Virus record (IMG/VR): IMGVR_UViG_3300024354_000035
Span: 1-35,119 of that record
Direction: 5' to 3' (one strand)
Source of the DNA: a virus
DNA: 35,119 nucleotides
How positions within the stretch are numbered: the stretch's first letter is position 1; every line of letters begins with the position of its first letter. The notes under the pieces are model-generated. The model was not told the DNA's origin and did no database searches. It saw only the letters and a program-made list of their open reading frames with translations. Positions 1 to 7,706 of this stretch are shown here, in pieces. The position numbers and the translations under genes are program-made.

Positions 1-17
1 TAAGTTCCTCAAGGGAA
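1..17. repeat. Direct terminal repeat, left copy
   Basis: The 17 bases taagttcctcaagggaa open the window and recur exactly as its last 17 bases. Overlapping the copies restores one open reading frame across the join (M15 peptidase), so the repeat marks a circular or circularly permuted assembly rather than a biological long terminal repeat. Confidence 0.95.
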
Positions 18-37
18 AAGTGTTCTGTGAGTTGCAT
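1..37 (-). CDS. First codons of the M15 peptidase gene (continues at 35102)
   Basis: Reading leftward from the ATG at 37-35 gives MQLTEHFSLEEL. After the two 17-bp repeats are merged, the frame continues at 35102 without a break into the peptidase at the right edge. The start overlaps the stop of the holin-like gene (TGATG). An ATG directly before it (40-38) is an alternative start. The N-terminal pattern EHFSLEELTHTDH is typical of short phage M15A endopeptidases, which independently supports the circular join. Confidence 0.88.
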   Translation of the reverse strand, partial: MQLTEHFSLEEL

Positions 38-447
38 CATTTGTCCTTTTTCATGTCCATGATTTTTTCAAGGGTGCGACCACCGAAATAAAACGACATG
101 ATCAACATCCCCCATTGCCCAAGAAGCTCCACGTAGTTCCCGCGAGTCTCAAGGTCAAACGCACTCATCATCGCAAAGATGAAATACGCAGCGAGAATGA
201 AAATCAGCGTCAATGGTCTGATGTTCTTAGACAACCAAGAGTCAGAAGCCATGTCGGCTTTGAGTCGGTCAGTGAGGTTGTTCTGCTCGGTCTTGTAGTA
301 TTCCAAGTCAACATTCAACTCGGCAAGCCGACCCTCTTGTTCAATCTGTTTGAGTTTGGCTAAAGCCTCACTCTTGGCTTGTTCGTTTGGCAAGACCCTA
401 TCAAGAATCTTGCCCCCAACCTCAAGCAGTGCTGGCAGTGGAATCAT
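37..447 (-). CDS. Holin of the 3TM (GTA-type) family, putative
   Basis: The product is a 136-aa inner-membrane protein. An amphipathic, charged N-terminal half (residues 1-70, rich in E, K, Q) is followed by two clear hydrophobic segments at about 77-97 and 108-123, a glycine pair and a lysine-rich tail ending KKDK. This fits the phage/gene-transfer-agent 3TM holin family, which lets the muralytic enzyme reach the cell wall. The next gene downstream across the contig junction is the M15 peptidase, sharing a TGATG junction, as expected for a lysis cassette. The family call rests on my recognition of the sequence, not on a search. Confidence 0.75.
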   Translation of the reverse strand: MIPLPALLEVGGKILDRVLPNEQAKSEALAKLKQIEQEGRLAELNVDLEYYKTEQNNLTDRLKADMASDSWLSKNIRPLTLIFILAAYFIFAMMSAFDLETRGNYVELLGQWGMLIMSFYFGGRTLEKIMDMKKDK

Positions 448-718
448 CTTTCTTTTCCTTTTCGGGTTCGGATTTGTTGCTCAGGACATCTTTACCTTTG
501 ATCGCCAGCAACGTGGCAAGAGAACCAAGAATGTATTTGCTCATGTCATTGAGCAGATAGAAGAAGTTTTTGTCGGCAGGGGCAATGCCGTTCATGGGCT
601 GAGTGACAAAAATCACCGAGTAGAGCGACAACACCACCATGGCAAAAACAGTGAGTGAGAACACAATCCCAATCACAAACCGCAGCCAAGCGTCCAATTG
701 TTCTGGTGATTTATTCAT
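422..718 (-). CDS. Small membrane protein of the lysis cassette
   Basis: A 98-aa protein starting at the ATG at 718-716; the longer reading from a TTG at 769 is less likely because a tiny upstream gene ends on this ATG (ATGA overlap). It has two hydrophobic segments (about residues 12-33 and 55-70) separated by a polar loop, then a highly charged tail (KSEPEKEKKDD). Topology and position, directly before the holin-like gene and overlapping it by 26 bp, suggest a second holin or antiholin, but no motif proves this. Confidence 0.7.
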   Translation of the reverse strand: MNKSPEQLDAWLRFVIGIVFSLTVFAMVVLSLYSVIFVTQPMNGIAPADKNFFYLLNDMSKYILGSLATLLAIKGKDVLSNKSEPEKEKKDDSTASTA

Positions 719-789
719 AGTCCAAACAATGCCCCCAAAAAATAACAAGTTGCTCCAAACACAAGCCAAGCCAAGGTTTCGTAGATCAT
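715..789 (-). CDS. 24-aa membrane microprotein
   Basis: A tiny frame beginning MIYETLAWLVFGATCYFLGA is one hydrophobic helix. Its ATG overlaps the stop of the lipoprotein gene (ATGA, 789-786), and its own TGA overlaps the ATG of the next membrane gene (ATGA, 718-715). Two such junctions and a membrane-helix composition make chance unlikely. The function is unknown; a holin-modulating peptide is possible. It is too short for ordinary gene callers. Confidence 0.6.
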   Translation of the reverse strand: MIYETLAWLVFGATCYFLGALFGL

Positions 790-968
790 TTTTCCTCCCG
801 ATCTTCAGGCCGAGTGAGTTGGTCAGGACAGGTTGAAGTCACCGCACAAATGGGACGCTTGCAGTCTGGCTTGTCCCAGTTGCGAGGGTCTTGGCAGGGA
901 TAGCGAAACTGATCACTGCACCCATATAGTGAAGTTATCAAAGTTATCAAAAGAACATAAACCTTCAC
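786..968 (-). CDS. Outer-membrane lipoprotein, o-spanin-like (Rz1 type)
   Basis: A 60-aa product with a GTG start, an N-terminal hydrophobic stretch VYVLLITLITSLYGC and a lipobox ending at Cys17 (L-Y-G-C). The mature part is short, polar and rich in Pro and Cys. Its GTG overlaps the stop of the upstream TM/coiled-coil gene (GTGA), implying translational coupling. A short lipoprotein coupled to a TM-coil protein is the hallmark of a two-component spanin, which fuses inner and outer membranes in the last step of lysis of Gram-negative hosts. The spanin role is inferred from architecture. Confidence 0.7.
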   Translation of the reverse strand: MKVYVLLITLITSLYGCSDQFRYPCQDPRNWDKPDCKRPICAVTSTCPDQLTRPEDREEK

Positions 969-1147
969 TCTTTGTCCTCTATTTCTTTCCGAATCTTTTC
1001 CACCTTGACCCGCTCCTCATGGACTTTGCGAATCTCAATCTTGACCTGCTTGGTGAGGGTAGAGATCTCAATGTACAACATCAAAATCAAAGGCAACAGA
1101 ATGGCAAAGATCACCGCTCCAATGAGCGCGGTCACCAGCCAGACCAT
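965..1147 (-). CDS. TM plus coiled-coil protein, i-spanin-like (Rz type)
   Basis: The ATG at 1147-1145 follows AAGGGA at good spacing and gives 60 aa. A longer reading from 1270 adds a Gly/Ala/Ser-rich leader lying inside the upstream gene and looks spurious. Residues 2-27 form a transmembrane helix; the remaining 33 residues are a charged heptad-like helix (E/K/V/I). This is the layout of an inner-membrane spanin subunit, unusually short. It overlaps the end of the upstream gene by 16 bp and is coupled to the lipoprotein gene by GTGA. Confidence 0.65.
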   Translation of the reverse strand: MVWLVTALIGAVIFAILLPLILMLYIEISTLTKQVKIEIRKVHEERVKVEKIRKEIEDKE

Positions 1148-1824
1148 TGATCCCTTCTGTGCAGACTGATCGCCCACAGAAGCCCCCACATTTCCAGAAG
1201 CACCACGCCCAGGCCCACCAGCCACAGAATTCGGTTTTGCAGAACGTCCTTGCGTTGATCGCGTTGCCATGATTCAAGTGCGTCCTGCTTTTCTTTCTCT
1301 GCCCTAGCGATCCTCTGTTCTTGTGTGATCTGCTCTCGCATTTCCTCAAACCGCGTCCACAAGTCACCAAGTTCTGTCGGTGAGTGATAGACCATGGTTT
1401 CTCGCATTTCTTTCTGCATTGCCTCAAGTCGAGTGCGGATCATCACCCGTTGCAATGCCCTCCTCTTGAGCGAGACATTGCCCGAGTAAACCCTCTTTGA
1501 TTCACGCTCCTCTTGCCAGAAAAGCTCCTCAATCTTGTCAACGGCATCGAAAAAATCACCAAGCTGGTCGCTGACCTTTGCATAAACATCATTCGGGTCT
1601 GACTTTGCAACCTCTTGGACTCTCTTGCGCTCCTCGTTGTACTGAACGATCTCGGCTTTACTTGGAGGCTTGTCCTTGTGCTTAGTCTTAAAGGTTTTTT
1701 CAAGGTCATCCAGTACTTCTTTGACTTGACCAGCCGCGCCCTTAATTTCTTTGTAAAGCGCGCAACCCTTCTTGACTGCATTGACTGCGGAACTGGCAAG
1801 AGCAAGAAGCGTGAATGGATCAAT
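1132..1824 (-). CDS. Coiled-coil/TM phage protein with apparent ATT start
   Basis: One open frame runs from just after the stop of the XhlA-like gene (TGA 1830-1828) to 1132, about 230 codons. It has no ATG, GTG or TTG in its first 123 codons. The only start placed sensibly is ATT at 1824-1822, behind AGAGGTGA. The product begins (M)DPFTLLALASSAVNAVKKG, continues as a charged helical protein (EEREQ-rich from residue 60 to 190) and ends in a membrane helix at about 199-220 followed by HRRDQWSGW. The N-terminus resembles a phage family that begins with Met-Ile-Asp-Pro. A TTG one base upstream opens another frame, but that reading is Arg/Ser-rich and not protein-like. A point error ATG to ATT is the alternative. 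Confidence 0.65.
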   Translation of the reverse strand: MDPFTLLALASSAVNAVKKGCALYKEIKGAAGQVKEVLDDLEKTFKTKHKDKPPSKAEIVQYNEERKRVQEVAKSDPNDVYAKVSDQLGDFFDAVDKIEELFWQEERESKRVYSGNVSLKRRALQRVMIRTRLEAMQKEMRETMVYHSPTELGDLWTRFEEMREQITQEQRIARAEKEKQDALESWQRDQRKDVLQNRILWLVGLGVVLLEMWGLLWAISLHRRDQWSGW

Positions 1825-1827
1825 GGC

Positions 1828-2049
1828 TCACCTCTTTATCCAAGCAATCAAAAAGCCAACTGCGCTTGAGATGAGCGACACAAAAGCCATGCCCGCCCAG
1901 AATCCACCTCGACCCTGATTGGCAAGAGCCACCAATCGATCCACCTGATCTTCCAAGCGGTCAATCTTCTTGTCTAAGGCATCAAACCTGCGCTCATAGT
2001 CCTCAACCTTTTGCCAAAGAGTGCCATATTTGACGGGGTCAATTTCCAT
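1828..2049 (-). CDS. XhlA-like membrane-anchored coiled-coil protein
   Basis: A 73-aa protein: residues 8-45 form a heptad-rich coil (VEDYERRFDALDKKIDRLED), then Gly-rich GRGG and a C-terminal membrane helix (about 51-70) ending WIKR. The haemolysin XhlA family has this layout and acts with holins and endolysins. The gene sits between the collar protein and the spanin-like pair, consistent with a lysis accessory role. Assignment is by architecture. Confidence 0.65.
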   Translation of the reverse strand: MEIDPVKYGTLWQKVEDYERRFDALDKKIDRLEDQVDRLVALANQGRGGFWAGMAFVSLISSAVGFLIAWIKR

Positions 2050-2051
2050 GA

Positions 2052-2795
2052 TTAGCTCTTCATCACGTACGCCAAAGCGTAATAAGGAGGAATGTTGGTA
2101 AATGCTGCACCAGAGCCAGTGGTGCTGTTCGCCACACTGATACCCGTGGTCGCGGAGTTGGTGCTGCTGACAGTGCCCGTGCCACCGTAATAAATGCTCC
2201 CAGAAGTTGCATTCGTGTTTTGAGCAGCAATCGCAGGGCTGAAAGTGTGCGAGTGACCAGGATCAGTCACGGTTGCCGTGTGCGTGTGGGCGGGCAGTTC
2301 GTTCGTGGTCAACGTGTTTGTCGCAGTTCCACCTGTTGCACCCACCGCGTAAGAAGACCCAGCAGCAATCACAAACCTGTCGCGCAGGTCAGGTGTGCCG
2401 TTCGTCCCATCGCACAAATACCAACCCACAGGGATGCTTCCAAGCGATCCATACCACAGCGAAATCATGCCAGCAGGAATGGTCGTGCCAACTGCAGACT
2501 GCACACCCACAATGCCATAAATGTTGTCATACGTCCCAATGGTCACACCAGCGGAAGTCTTGAGGACAAACTTGTAGTTGTACCCATACGTCAGCCAGAC
2601 CTCGCTCATCAACCTACCAGAGGTATCAAGCACAATCGGATTGGTGTTGGCAATCGTCCCGCCAATGTCCGTGTAGGTGGTCAGCGGAGTGGTTGAACCT
2701 GCTTGGTAGGTGTAGAGCAAGCCAGCATTCAGGGGCAAGCCCGTGTTGTCAAAGAATTGCTGACCGTTGCCAATAGGCGAGAGATTGACTGCCAT
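2052..2795 (-). CDS. Tail-collar/fibre-tip protein
   Basis: A 247-aa protein. Residues 1-95 match a recurrent fibre N-terminal module (GQQFFDNTGLPLNAGLLYTY, then TNPIVLDTSGR). Residues about 105-150 are a phage tail-collar domain: IPAGMI, PVGWYLCDGTNGTPDLRDRF, GATGG. Two His-X-His motifs follow (HTH at 170-172, HSH at 181-183), as in metal-binding fibre tips such as T4 gp12. The C-terminus ends IPPYYALAYVMKS, usual for collar-domain fibres. It is likely exposed on the virion and involved in host recognition. Confidence 0.85.
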   Translation of the reverse strand: MAVNLSPIGNGQQFFDNTGLPLNAGLLYTYQAGSTTPLTTYTDIGGTIANTNPIVLDTSGRLMSEVWLTYGYNYKFVLKTSAGVTIGTYDNIYGIVGVQSAVGTTIPAGMISLWYGSLGSIPVGWYLCDGTNGTPDLRDRFVIAAGSSYAVGATGGTATNTLTTNELPAHTHTATVTDPGHSHTFSPAIAAQNTNATSGSIYYGGTGTVSSTNSATTGISVANSTTGSGAAFTNIPPYYALAYVMKS

Positions 2796-2797
2796 GA

Positions 2798-4849
2798 TTA
2801 TTCCTTAGTGATTCCTGCGAAAGGATCGGTGGCTTGTTTTGCAAAACCTTCTTTGTTCATTTTGCCCAAAAACTGTCGCGCCAATCCAGTGGCTGGCAAT
2901 GAAGCCCCACCCGTCAATGCTGCAAGTTTGGCCTCAGTCGCGCTCACAGCGCCTTGCTTTGCCATATCAGACAACATAGAACTGTAAGTGTTGGAATAGT
3001 TGAACGTCCCTGTCTTTGGCATCCCAATTTTGCTGGTCAACGCACCAAGCTCAACCAAGTCTTGCATTGCGCCAGGAGACACAGCGTCCCTCAACTTGCT
3101 GGCGTTGTCTCTCAAGAATTTGGCGTACTGCTCAGGAGTCAGATTGCGCTCACTTGCATTGACCGCTGCGTTCTTAGCGCGATTGAGTTCTCCAAACGTG
3201 ATAGCCTGATGTGCAATGTCACTATCAGGGATTTCTGCCTTCATGCGACGAATGGACTCAGGCGTTCCATTGGCAACATATTTCTGATGAAACTTGGCAG
3301 CGTTTAGGCTTTCACCTTGGGATGCCGCATCCTTGAGCGAACCAAACTCATTGACAGCCGCCTTATATGCGGGGTTGCTGTTCAAGACCGAATAGCGTTC
3401 TTTCACAAGTGCGCGGGCATCATCAGCCAAAGCCTTTAATTGCTTGGCTTGAGGAGAACCCGTTTTTTCCCCAAAGATCGGCAACTTTTCCAACTGATCG
3501 CGCACGATGTAAGCAGCAGCTCTTGCGTTTCCGTTGGAGTTGGAACGCATTTCGTTGGCAAGGTTCGTCCTCAAAGCCTCATAAGCCTCAAAAGTCGGGT
3601 TCTTGGTGAAGTCAGCAAGATCAGACGCGATTGACCCAGGCAAGTGGTTTGTCTTGAGATTGCGAGACAACTCAGAGGTGATGTTCTGGTTGAGCGCAGA
3701 CACATCAATTGGGAAATTACCCCCAGCCGCATCAGTCAGTTTTTGGTAGGCATCACGGATTGCGTCAGTGCGGAGTTTATCTTTAGCCGCCAAAGCATTG
3801 ATCTGCAACTGCCCCAACTCTGAAGCATCCGCAGTGGACGGAATGTCAGGGGCGTGACGTTCTTTGGCACGTTCAAATGCCGTGGAAATCTGGACAGGTT
3901 GCTCATTGAAATGATCTCCCAAGGTCTTAGTCTCACCGCGATTGTTCCATTCCTGAGAATAGAGTTGGGTGTCGCCAGTTCTTTGACCCCGAGACAGATT
4001 CACGCCATGCTTTTCTTCCAAAGCGCGAGTCTCCAATGCTTGCAGATTGACAGACCTTGGATTCTTAGAGGCAATGTGTGCCTGTAGTTCTGGCGAAGCG
4101 TTTGTCAGAGCAGCCTCAATGTTTCCGCGAATTACGCTCTCAGGCAATGCCGCTGCCGCGCCCGCGCTCTGCATCCCCGCTTGAGTCGGTGCAACTTCAC
4201 CAGTTTTGAGTTCCTTTGCCCATGCTGGGGTTTCAGCAAGGGTTCTGCCAGCCATCTTGCCGACTTTAAGACCGCCAGCCAAAAGCAAGGGCGCATTGAC
4301 CACAAGTTGCTGGGCATCAGTCGGGTTCATGCCCTGCTTGACCAAAAGCTCAACCGCTGGCTGTGCGCCATACTGATCAATCAAACCCATAATGCGCGAC
4401 ATGAAGCTCATGTCATAGGCTTTGCTTCCCTGACCAATTCCCGCCTGGGGATTCATGGCGGTAGCCAATTTTCCAGGCTCAAGATATGACAGGGGCGTTG
4501 CCACGCCCTCAGACAATTGCTGCGCTCTACCTGGTTCGGCGCCAAACAGACGGGTCACGCCATAGGTCAACCCACTTGCAACCTGCTTGGGAAGACCCGC
4601 CACCATGTCAGCGAGTGACATACCCGTGGCCTGAGTGCCCTGCCTAGCTTCTAAAGCGTTCTTAATGATGTTCTGGCTCAACGTCAACTTGGGTGCTGGC
4701 TTTGACGGAGTGACAGGCAAAGGCTTGTTTGAGAAAGCCGCAATCAGAGGGTCATTCTCGTAAGCATCTTGAGGCGCTGGTTGAGTCGCACCAAAAGCAG
4801 AAATCAAAGGGTCTTGCGAGTAATCAGCAGGTGTGCGTGATGTTGACAT
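2798..4849 (-). CDS. Large internal virion / DNA-ejection protein, putative
   Basis: A 683-aa, mostly helical protein rich in Ala, Lys and Glu without an enzyme motif I recognise. The N-terminus carries a duplicated motif, DPLISAF (13-19) and DPLIAAF (33-39). Residues about 75-130 contain a Gly/Ala-rich, possibly membrane-active stretch. Size, helical composition and position as the last of three consecutive genes after the neck proteins fit P22/T7-type ejection proteins carried inside the capsid. It starts on a TGATG overlap with the gene before it. Confidence 0.55.
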   Translation of the reverse strand: MSTSRTPADYSQDPLISAFGATQPAPQDAYENDPLIAAFSNKPLPVTPSKPAPKLTLSQNIIKNALEARQGTQATGMSLADMVAGLPKQVASGLTYGVTRLFGAEPGRAQQLSEGVATPLSYLEPGKLATAMNPQAGIGQGSKAYDMSFMSRIMGLIDQYGAQPAVELLVKQGMNPTDAQQLVVNAPLLLAGGLKVGKMAGRTLAETPAWAKELKTGEVAPTQAGMQSAGAAAALPESVIRGNIEAALTNASPELQAHIASKNPRSVNLQALETRALEEKHGVNLSRGQRTGDTQLYSQEWNNRGETKTLGDHFNEQPVQISTAFERAKERHAPDIPSTADASELGQLQINALAAKDKLRTDAIRDAYQKLTDAAGGNFPIDVSALNQNITSELSRNLKTNHLPGSIASDLADFTKNPTFEAYEALRTNLANEMRSNSNGNARAAAYIVRDQLEKLPIFGEKTGSPQAKQLKALADDARALVKERYSVLNSNPAYKAAVNEFGSLKDAASQGESLNAAKFHQKYVANGTPESIRRMKAEIPDSDIAHQAITFGELNRAKNAAVNASERNLTPEQYAKFLRDNASKLRDAVSPGAMQDLVELGALTSKIGMPKTGTFNYSNTYSSMLSDMAKQGAVSATEAKLAALTGGASLPATGLARQFLGKMNKEGFAKQATDPFAGITKE

Positions 4850-6417
4850 CAGAAATCACCCCTTTGAAGTTTGCGTAGATTGGTTGCCTTCTCACGCAGT
4901 TTAGCCAACTCCTGCTCTGTTGCAATCCCAAGAATGCGCTTAATGTCTTTTTGCTTTTCTTCAGGCTTGAGGTTGGAATTGTTGATGTTCTCAACCATAA
5001 ATATTCTGGGATCGTAGTTGTCTTTCCAAGCCTGTTGGAATCGATCAGCATGAATCGCAGAATTCAATGGGTCGCGGGTCTTGTACTTGGACAAGCCTTC
5101 GTTGTACATCTGCACGGCAAGGCGTGTGGCATCCGCACGTTCCACAATCTTTGCCAATGCCCGTGGATCAATGTCGGCTGAACCGTTTGCAGTCTCAACG
5201 GTTTTTTGGGCGTTGACAGTATCAGCGCCCATCAGTTTTGCTTGTGCGAGTTGGTTTTGTGCCAAGTCTTTCAGCAGAGTGTCCAACTCTTCACTGCCCG
5301 CGACAAATTTGCCAGCCTGTCGGATCAACTGCCCAGGTCGGCTGCCTTGAGCTTGTGCAATGTTTTTCTTGATGCTGTCAAGAATGGTTTTTTGCTGGGC
5401 TGCTGCCTCATTGAGGTCTGATGCCTGAGCAAAAATTGCTTGACCTTGGTCGTATCGCTTTCTCTGCTGTTCGTTCATCTGGCGCAAATTACCAGGGGCA
5501 ACAGGCATATCCTCCTGAACCAATTTTGATGGCTCAACCAACGGTTGATTGGGGTTGTACTGGCTCAGAGGCGAAGGCCCAGGCAGAGCGGAAGGCTGTG
5601 CGGGTTGTGCAGCAGGTTGTGCGGGTTGTGCAGGTTGAGGCGCAGAACCAGCAGGAGTCAAGATAGGAGCGCCACCAGCTTGTCTTGGAGGGTTGACAAA
5701 ATATGTCACCCCATTGATTACCACCGTAGTTGGCGCAGGAGTCACACCGCCAGGGGTTTCATAACTTACTTTGGGTGGCTGACCATAAGTTTGAGGCGTA
5801 ATGCGGATAACCTGACCAACAGGAGTGGCTTCAACTTTCTGAAGACCTGCTGCGCGTTTTTCAGACGCAGACATTCCGATGGCGATCATGTTCTGCATAT
5901 ACGCAGGAAAAGCCTCAGGGTTTCGCATAGCCGCAGCCAAAGCAGGAGCGGTGATCATGTCCACTTTCTTGGAGTCCATGCCTCGCGCTATCGCTTGCTC
6001 TTTGATCTCATGCAACACATCAACGGCGTTTGAGCCGTTTTTCTTCAAAGCCTCAGGAGACAGTCGCGGGTCATAAGCAAACCCCGACAGAATTTTCGTG
6101 AAGTCATCCTGTTGAGTCGCGTCAAGACCATACTGAGCTTGTAATTTTTGAATGAGCGCAGTTTCAGATTGCGTTTTTGCTTGGGTAATCCTTGGGTCTG
6201 CGGTTTCTCTTGAGACTCGCGTTTCAATCCCAGCTCTCTCAATATCAAGCGGTGTAATTTCAGTCAGCTTTTGCAGTTCCAACTGCTTTTGCCTCAACAG
6301 CATGGGGTTCATCTGTTGAGCTTGTTGCAATTGAGTGGCAGCGTTCGCCATGTTGAGCATATCGCCCAACGTCATAGACGGTGCTGGTTTAATTTGGAGT
6401 GCTACTGGTTCAGCCAT
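4849..6417 (-). CDS. Internal virion / ejection protein, putative
   Basis: A 522-aa protein with Gln/Ala-rich helices at the N-terminus (residues 20-60), a central Pro-rich linker with repeated PAQP units (about 256-280) and a charged helical C-terminal half ending LRKLQRGDF. No catalytic motif is visible. Its place between two other candidate ejection proteins and its composition suggest a structural or DNA-delivery protein. The linker should be flexible. A tail or scaffold-like role cannot be excluded. Confidence 0.5.
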   Translation of the reverse strand: MAEPVALQIKPAPSMTLGDMLNMANAATQLQQAQQMNPMLLRQKQLELQKLTEITPLDIERAGIETRVSRETADPRITQAKTQSETALIQKLQAQYGLDATQQDDFTKILSGFAYDPRLSPEALKKNGSNAVDVLHEIKEQAIARGMDSKKVDMITAPALAAAMRNPEAFPAYMQNMIAIGMSASEKRAAGLQKVEATPVGQVIRITPQTYGQPPKVSYETPGGVTPAPTTVVINGVTYFVNPPRQAGGAPILTPAGSAPQPAQPAQPAAQPAQPSALPGPSPLSQYNPNQPLVEPSKLVQEDMPVAPGNLRQMNEQQRKRYDQGQAIFAQASDLNEAAAQQKTILDSIKKNIAQAQGSRPGQLIRQAGKFVAGSEELDTLLKDLAQNQLAQAKLMGADTVNAQKTVETANGSADIDPRALAKIVERADATRLAVQMYNEGLSKYKTRDPLNSAIHADRFQQAWKDNYDPRIFMVENINNSNLKPEEKQKDIKRILGIATEQELAKLREKATNLRKLQRGDF

Positions 6418-6426
6418 GATGACTCC

Positions 6427-7170
6427 TTACCCAGGAATGTAATATTCAATGTTTGCAGGATAAACGCTGTTCATTGCGCCACCATAAGAACCACCAGTAA
6501 CTGCTGGCACACCCATGCTAGAAGTTTTTGGTGCAAGCAATTGCGAAAGCATATATTGATTGGCAGCACTTGAACCTGCATTCGTGAGCGCATTACCCTG
6601 CGCCACTTGACCAGCACCCAACGCAGAACCCGCATTAGAAATTGCGTTTCCGATGTTCGCTCCAGCCGTTGTGGAAGCGTTTGTGGTCTGACCGAGAGAG
6701 GTTTGACCCAAACCAGCAATTGAAGCCAAGGTGTTGTAGATGTTGCCTCGTTGAGTCTGGAATCGATTAAACGCATTCTGATACTCTTGGCTTGCTTGGC
6801 CTTGGGTGTAGTCCTGCATCGCAGCAAGCGCATTTCCACCAATCAGACCGCCCGCTCGGTTCTGCTGGGCTTCCAATGCCCGCTGACCTTGAGCCAAACG
6901 GAACGCATACCCAGGGTCAATGTTCTGTTGGAAGTCTTGAGGGCTATATTGCTGGGTGAGGTAAGGCTTCATCCCCGCAATGTCAGACAGCGCAGAATAC
7001 CCCGCCTCGCGGTATGGGGCTTGTTGAGCGTTCTGGATGTCAAACATCTGCTTTTGCAGTTGGGCAGATTCCCGTGCTGCATCAGCCTGAGTACGCGCAC
7101 CTTGCGCTCCCAAAAGCCCACCAAGAATGCTTCCACCAGCAGAAATTAAACTAGCAGTCATCCAAGGCAT
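6427..7170 (-). CDS. DNA-transfer (ejection) protein, Gly/Ala/Gln-rich
   Basis: A 247-aa protein beginning MPWMTASLISAGGSILGGLL, a Gly-rich hydrophobic N-terminus followed by Q-rich helices (AARESAQLQKQMFDIQNAQQ) and low-complexity Ala/Gly/Ser/Asn repeats to residue 210. This pattern is typical of phage proteins annotated as DNA-transfer or ejectosome components in short-tailed phages. It starts 1 base after the cupin stop, with an AAGGGGAAC Shine-Dalgarno. It is probably packaged and injected with DNA. Confidence 0.6.
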   Translation of the reverse strand: MPWMTASLISAGGSILGGLLGAQGARTQADAARESAQLQKQMFDIQNAQQAPYREAGYSALSDIAGMKPYLTQQYSPQDFQQNIDPGYAFRLAQGQRALEAQQNRAGGLIGGNALAAMQDYTQGQASQEYQNAFNRFQTQRGNIYNTLASIAGLGQTSLGQTTNASTTAGANIGNAISNAGSALGAGQVAQGNALTNAGSSAANQYMLSQLLAPKTSSMGVPAVTGGSYGGAMNSVYPANIEYYIPG

Positions 7171-7171
7171 A

Positions 7172-7468
7172 TCAGTTCCCCTTAATCAAAACTTCATCCA
7201 CTTTTGACGGGTCTTTCTCGTCAGTCGCATGGATGCAATACCAAACACAATCAGTCAAGGCTTTCACGCCATGATTCAGCCCCGCCTTGATCTCAATACA
7301 GGCTGGGGCTTCAATGATTTGACTTTCGCCAGCGTTCGCAAGAATCACCTTCCCTTTTGCCAACACACCAAAATGACTGTAGGTGTGCTGATGTTGCACT
7401 AATGTCTGCCCCTCGGAAATGTGCGTTTCCTTGGCATAAAGCTGGTCAGCAAAATGGTGGATGATCAT
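7172..7468 (-). CDS. Small cupin-fold protein
   Basis: A 98-aa protein from the ATG at 7468-7466, just after the stop of the preceding gene; a longer start at 7507 would run into that gene. It is one cupin barrel: the first motif has QHQHTYSH (metal-ligand-like His triad), then GVLAKGKV, then a second motif with GLNHGVKAL. Cupins bind small ligands or act as metal enzymes. Here it lies among virion-assembly genes, so a structural or host-glycan-related role is possible. The substrate is unknown. Confidence 0.7.
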   Translation of the reverse strand: MIIHHFADQLYAKETHISEGQTLVQHQHTYSHFGVLAKGKVILANAGESQIIEAPACIEIKAGLNHGVKALTDCVWYCIHATDEKDPSKVDEVLIKGN

Positions 7469-7469
7469 G

Positions 7470-7706
7470 TCATTGATTGTAATAAGGGACTTTGAAATTC
7501 TGACCATTCACCGTGACATTGATGAACCCCACAGGGTTGGCGGGCAAGGTCGCAGACCCAGCCGTTGCCGAGGTCGCGGAAGAGAAGTTGATCAGGTTCA
7601 GGAAAAACTGCTGCCATGCCCGAGTCGGACGGTTCGTGGTCTTGTCCAGAAACTCCGCTTGCGGATACGGGTTGGTTTGGCTTGCGCCATAGAGTCCAGT
7701 TGCCAT
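7470..7706 (-). CDS. Small conserved structural-module protein
   Basis: A 78-aa protein with a polar N-terminus, an aromatic helix (RAWQQFFLNLINF) and a C-terminal beta-like stretch (GFINVTVNGQNFKVPYYNQ). It starts on a TGATG overlap with the gp10-like gene. I do not know its role. Position and size suggest a neck or tail accessory protein. Confidence 0.6.
   Translation of the reverse strand: MATGLYGASQTNPYPQAEFLDKTTNRPTRAWQQFFLNLINFSSATSATAGSATLPANPVGFINVTVNGQNFKVPYYNQ

Noticed and set aside
1443-1823. 126-codon frame with TTG start
   Set aside because: Arg/Ser/Leu-rich shadow. The adjacent frame has normal protein composition and is continuous with the downstream coding sequence.
5580-5640. 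Short tandem GGTTGTGCGG-like repeats
   Set aside because: They encode the PAQP linker of a structural protein; no CRISPR-like spacing.
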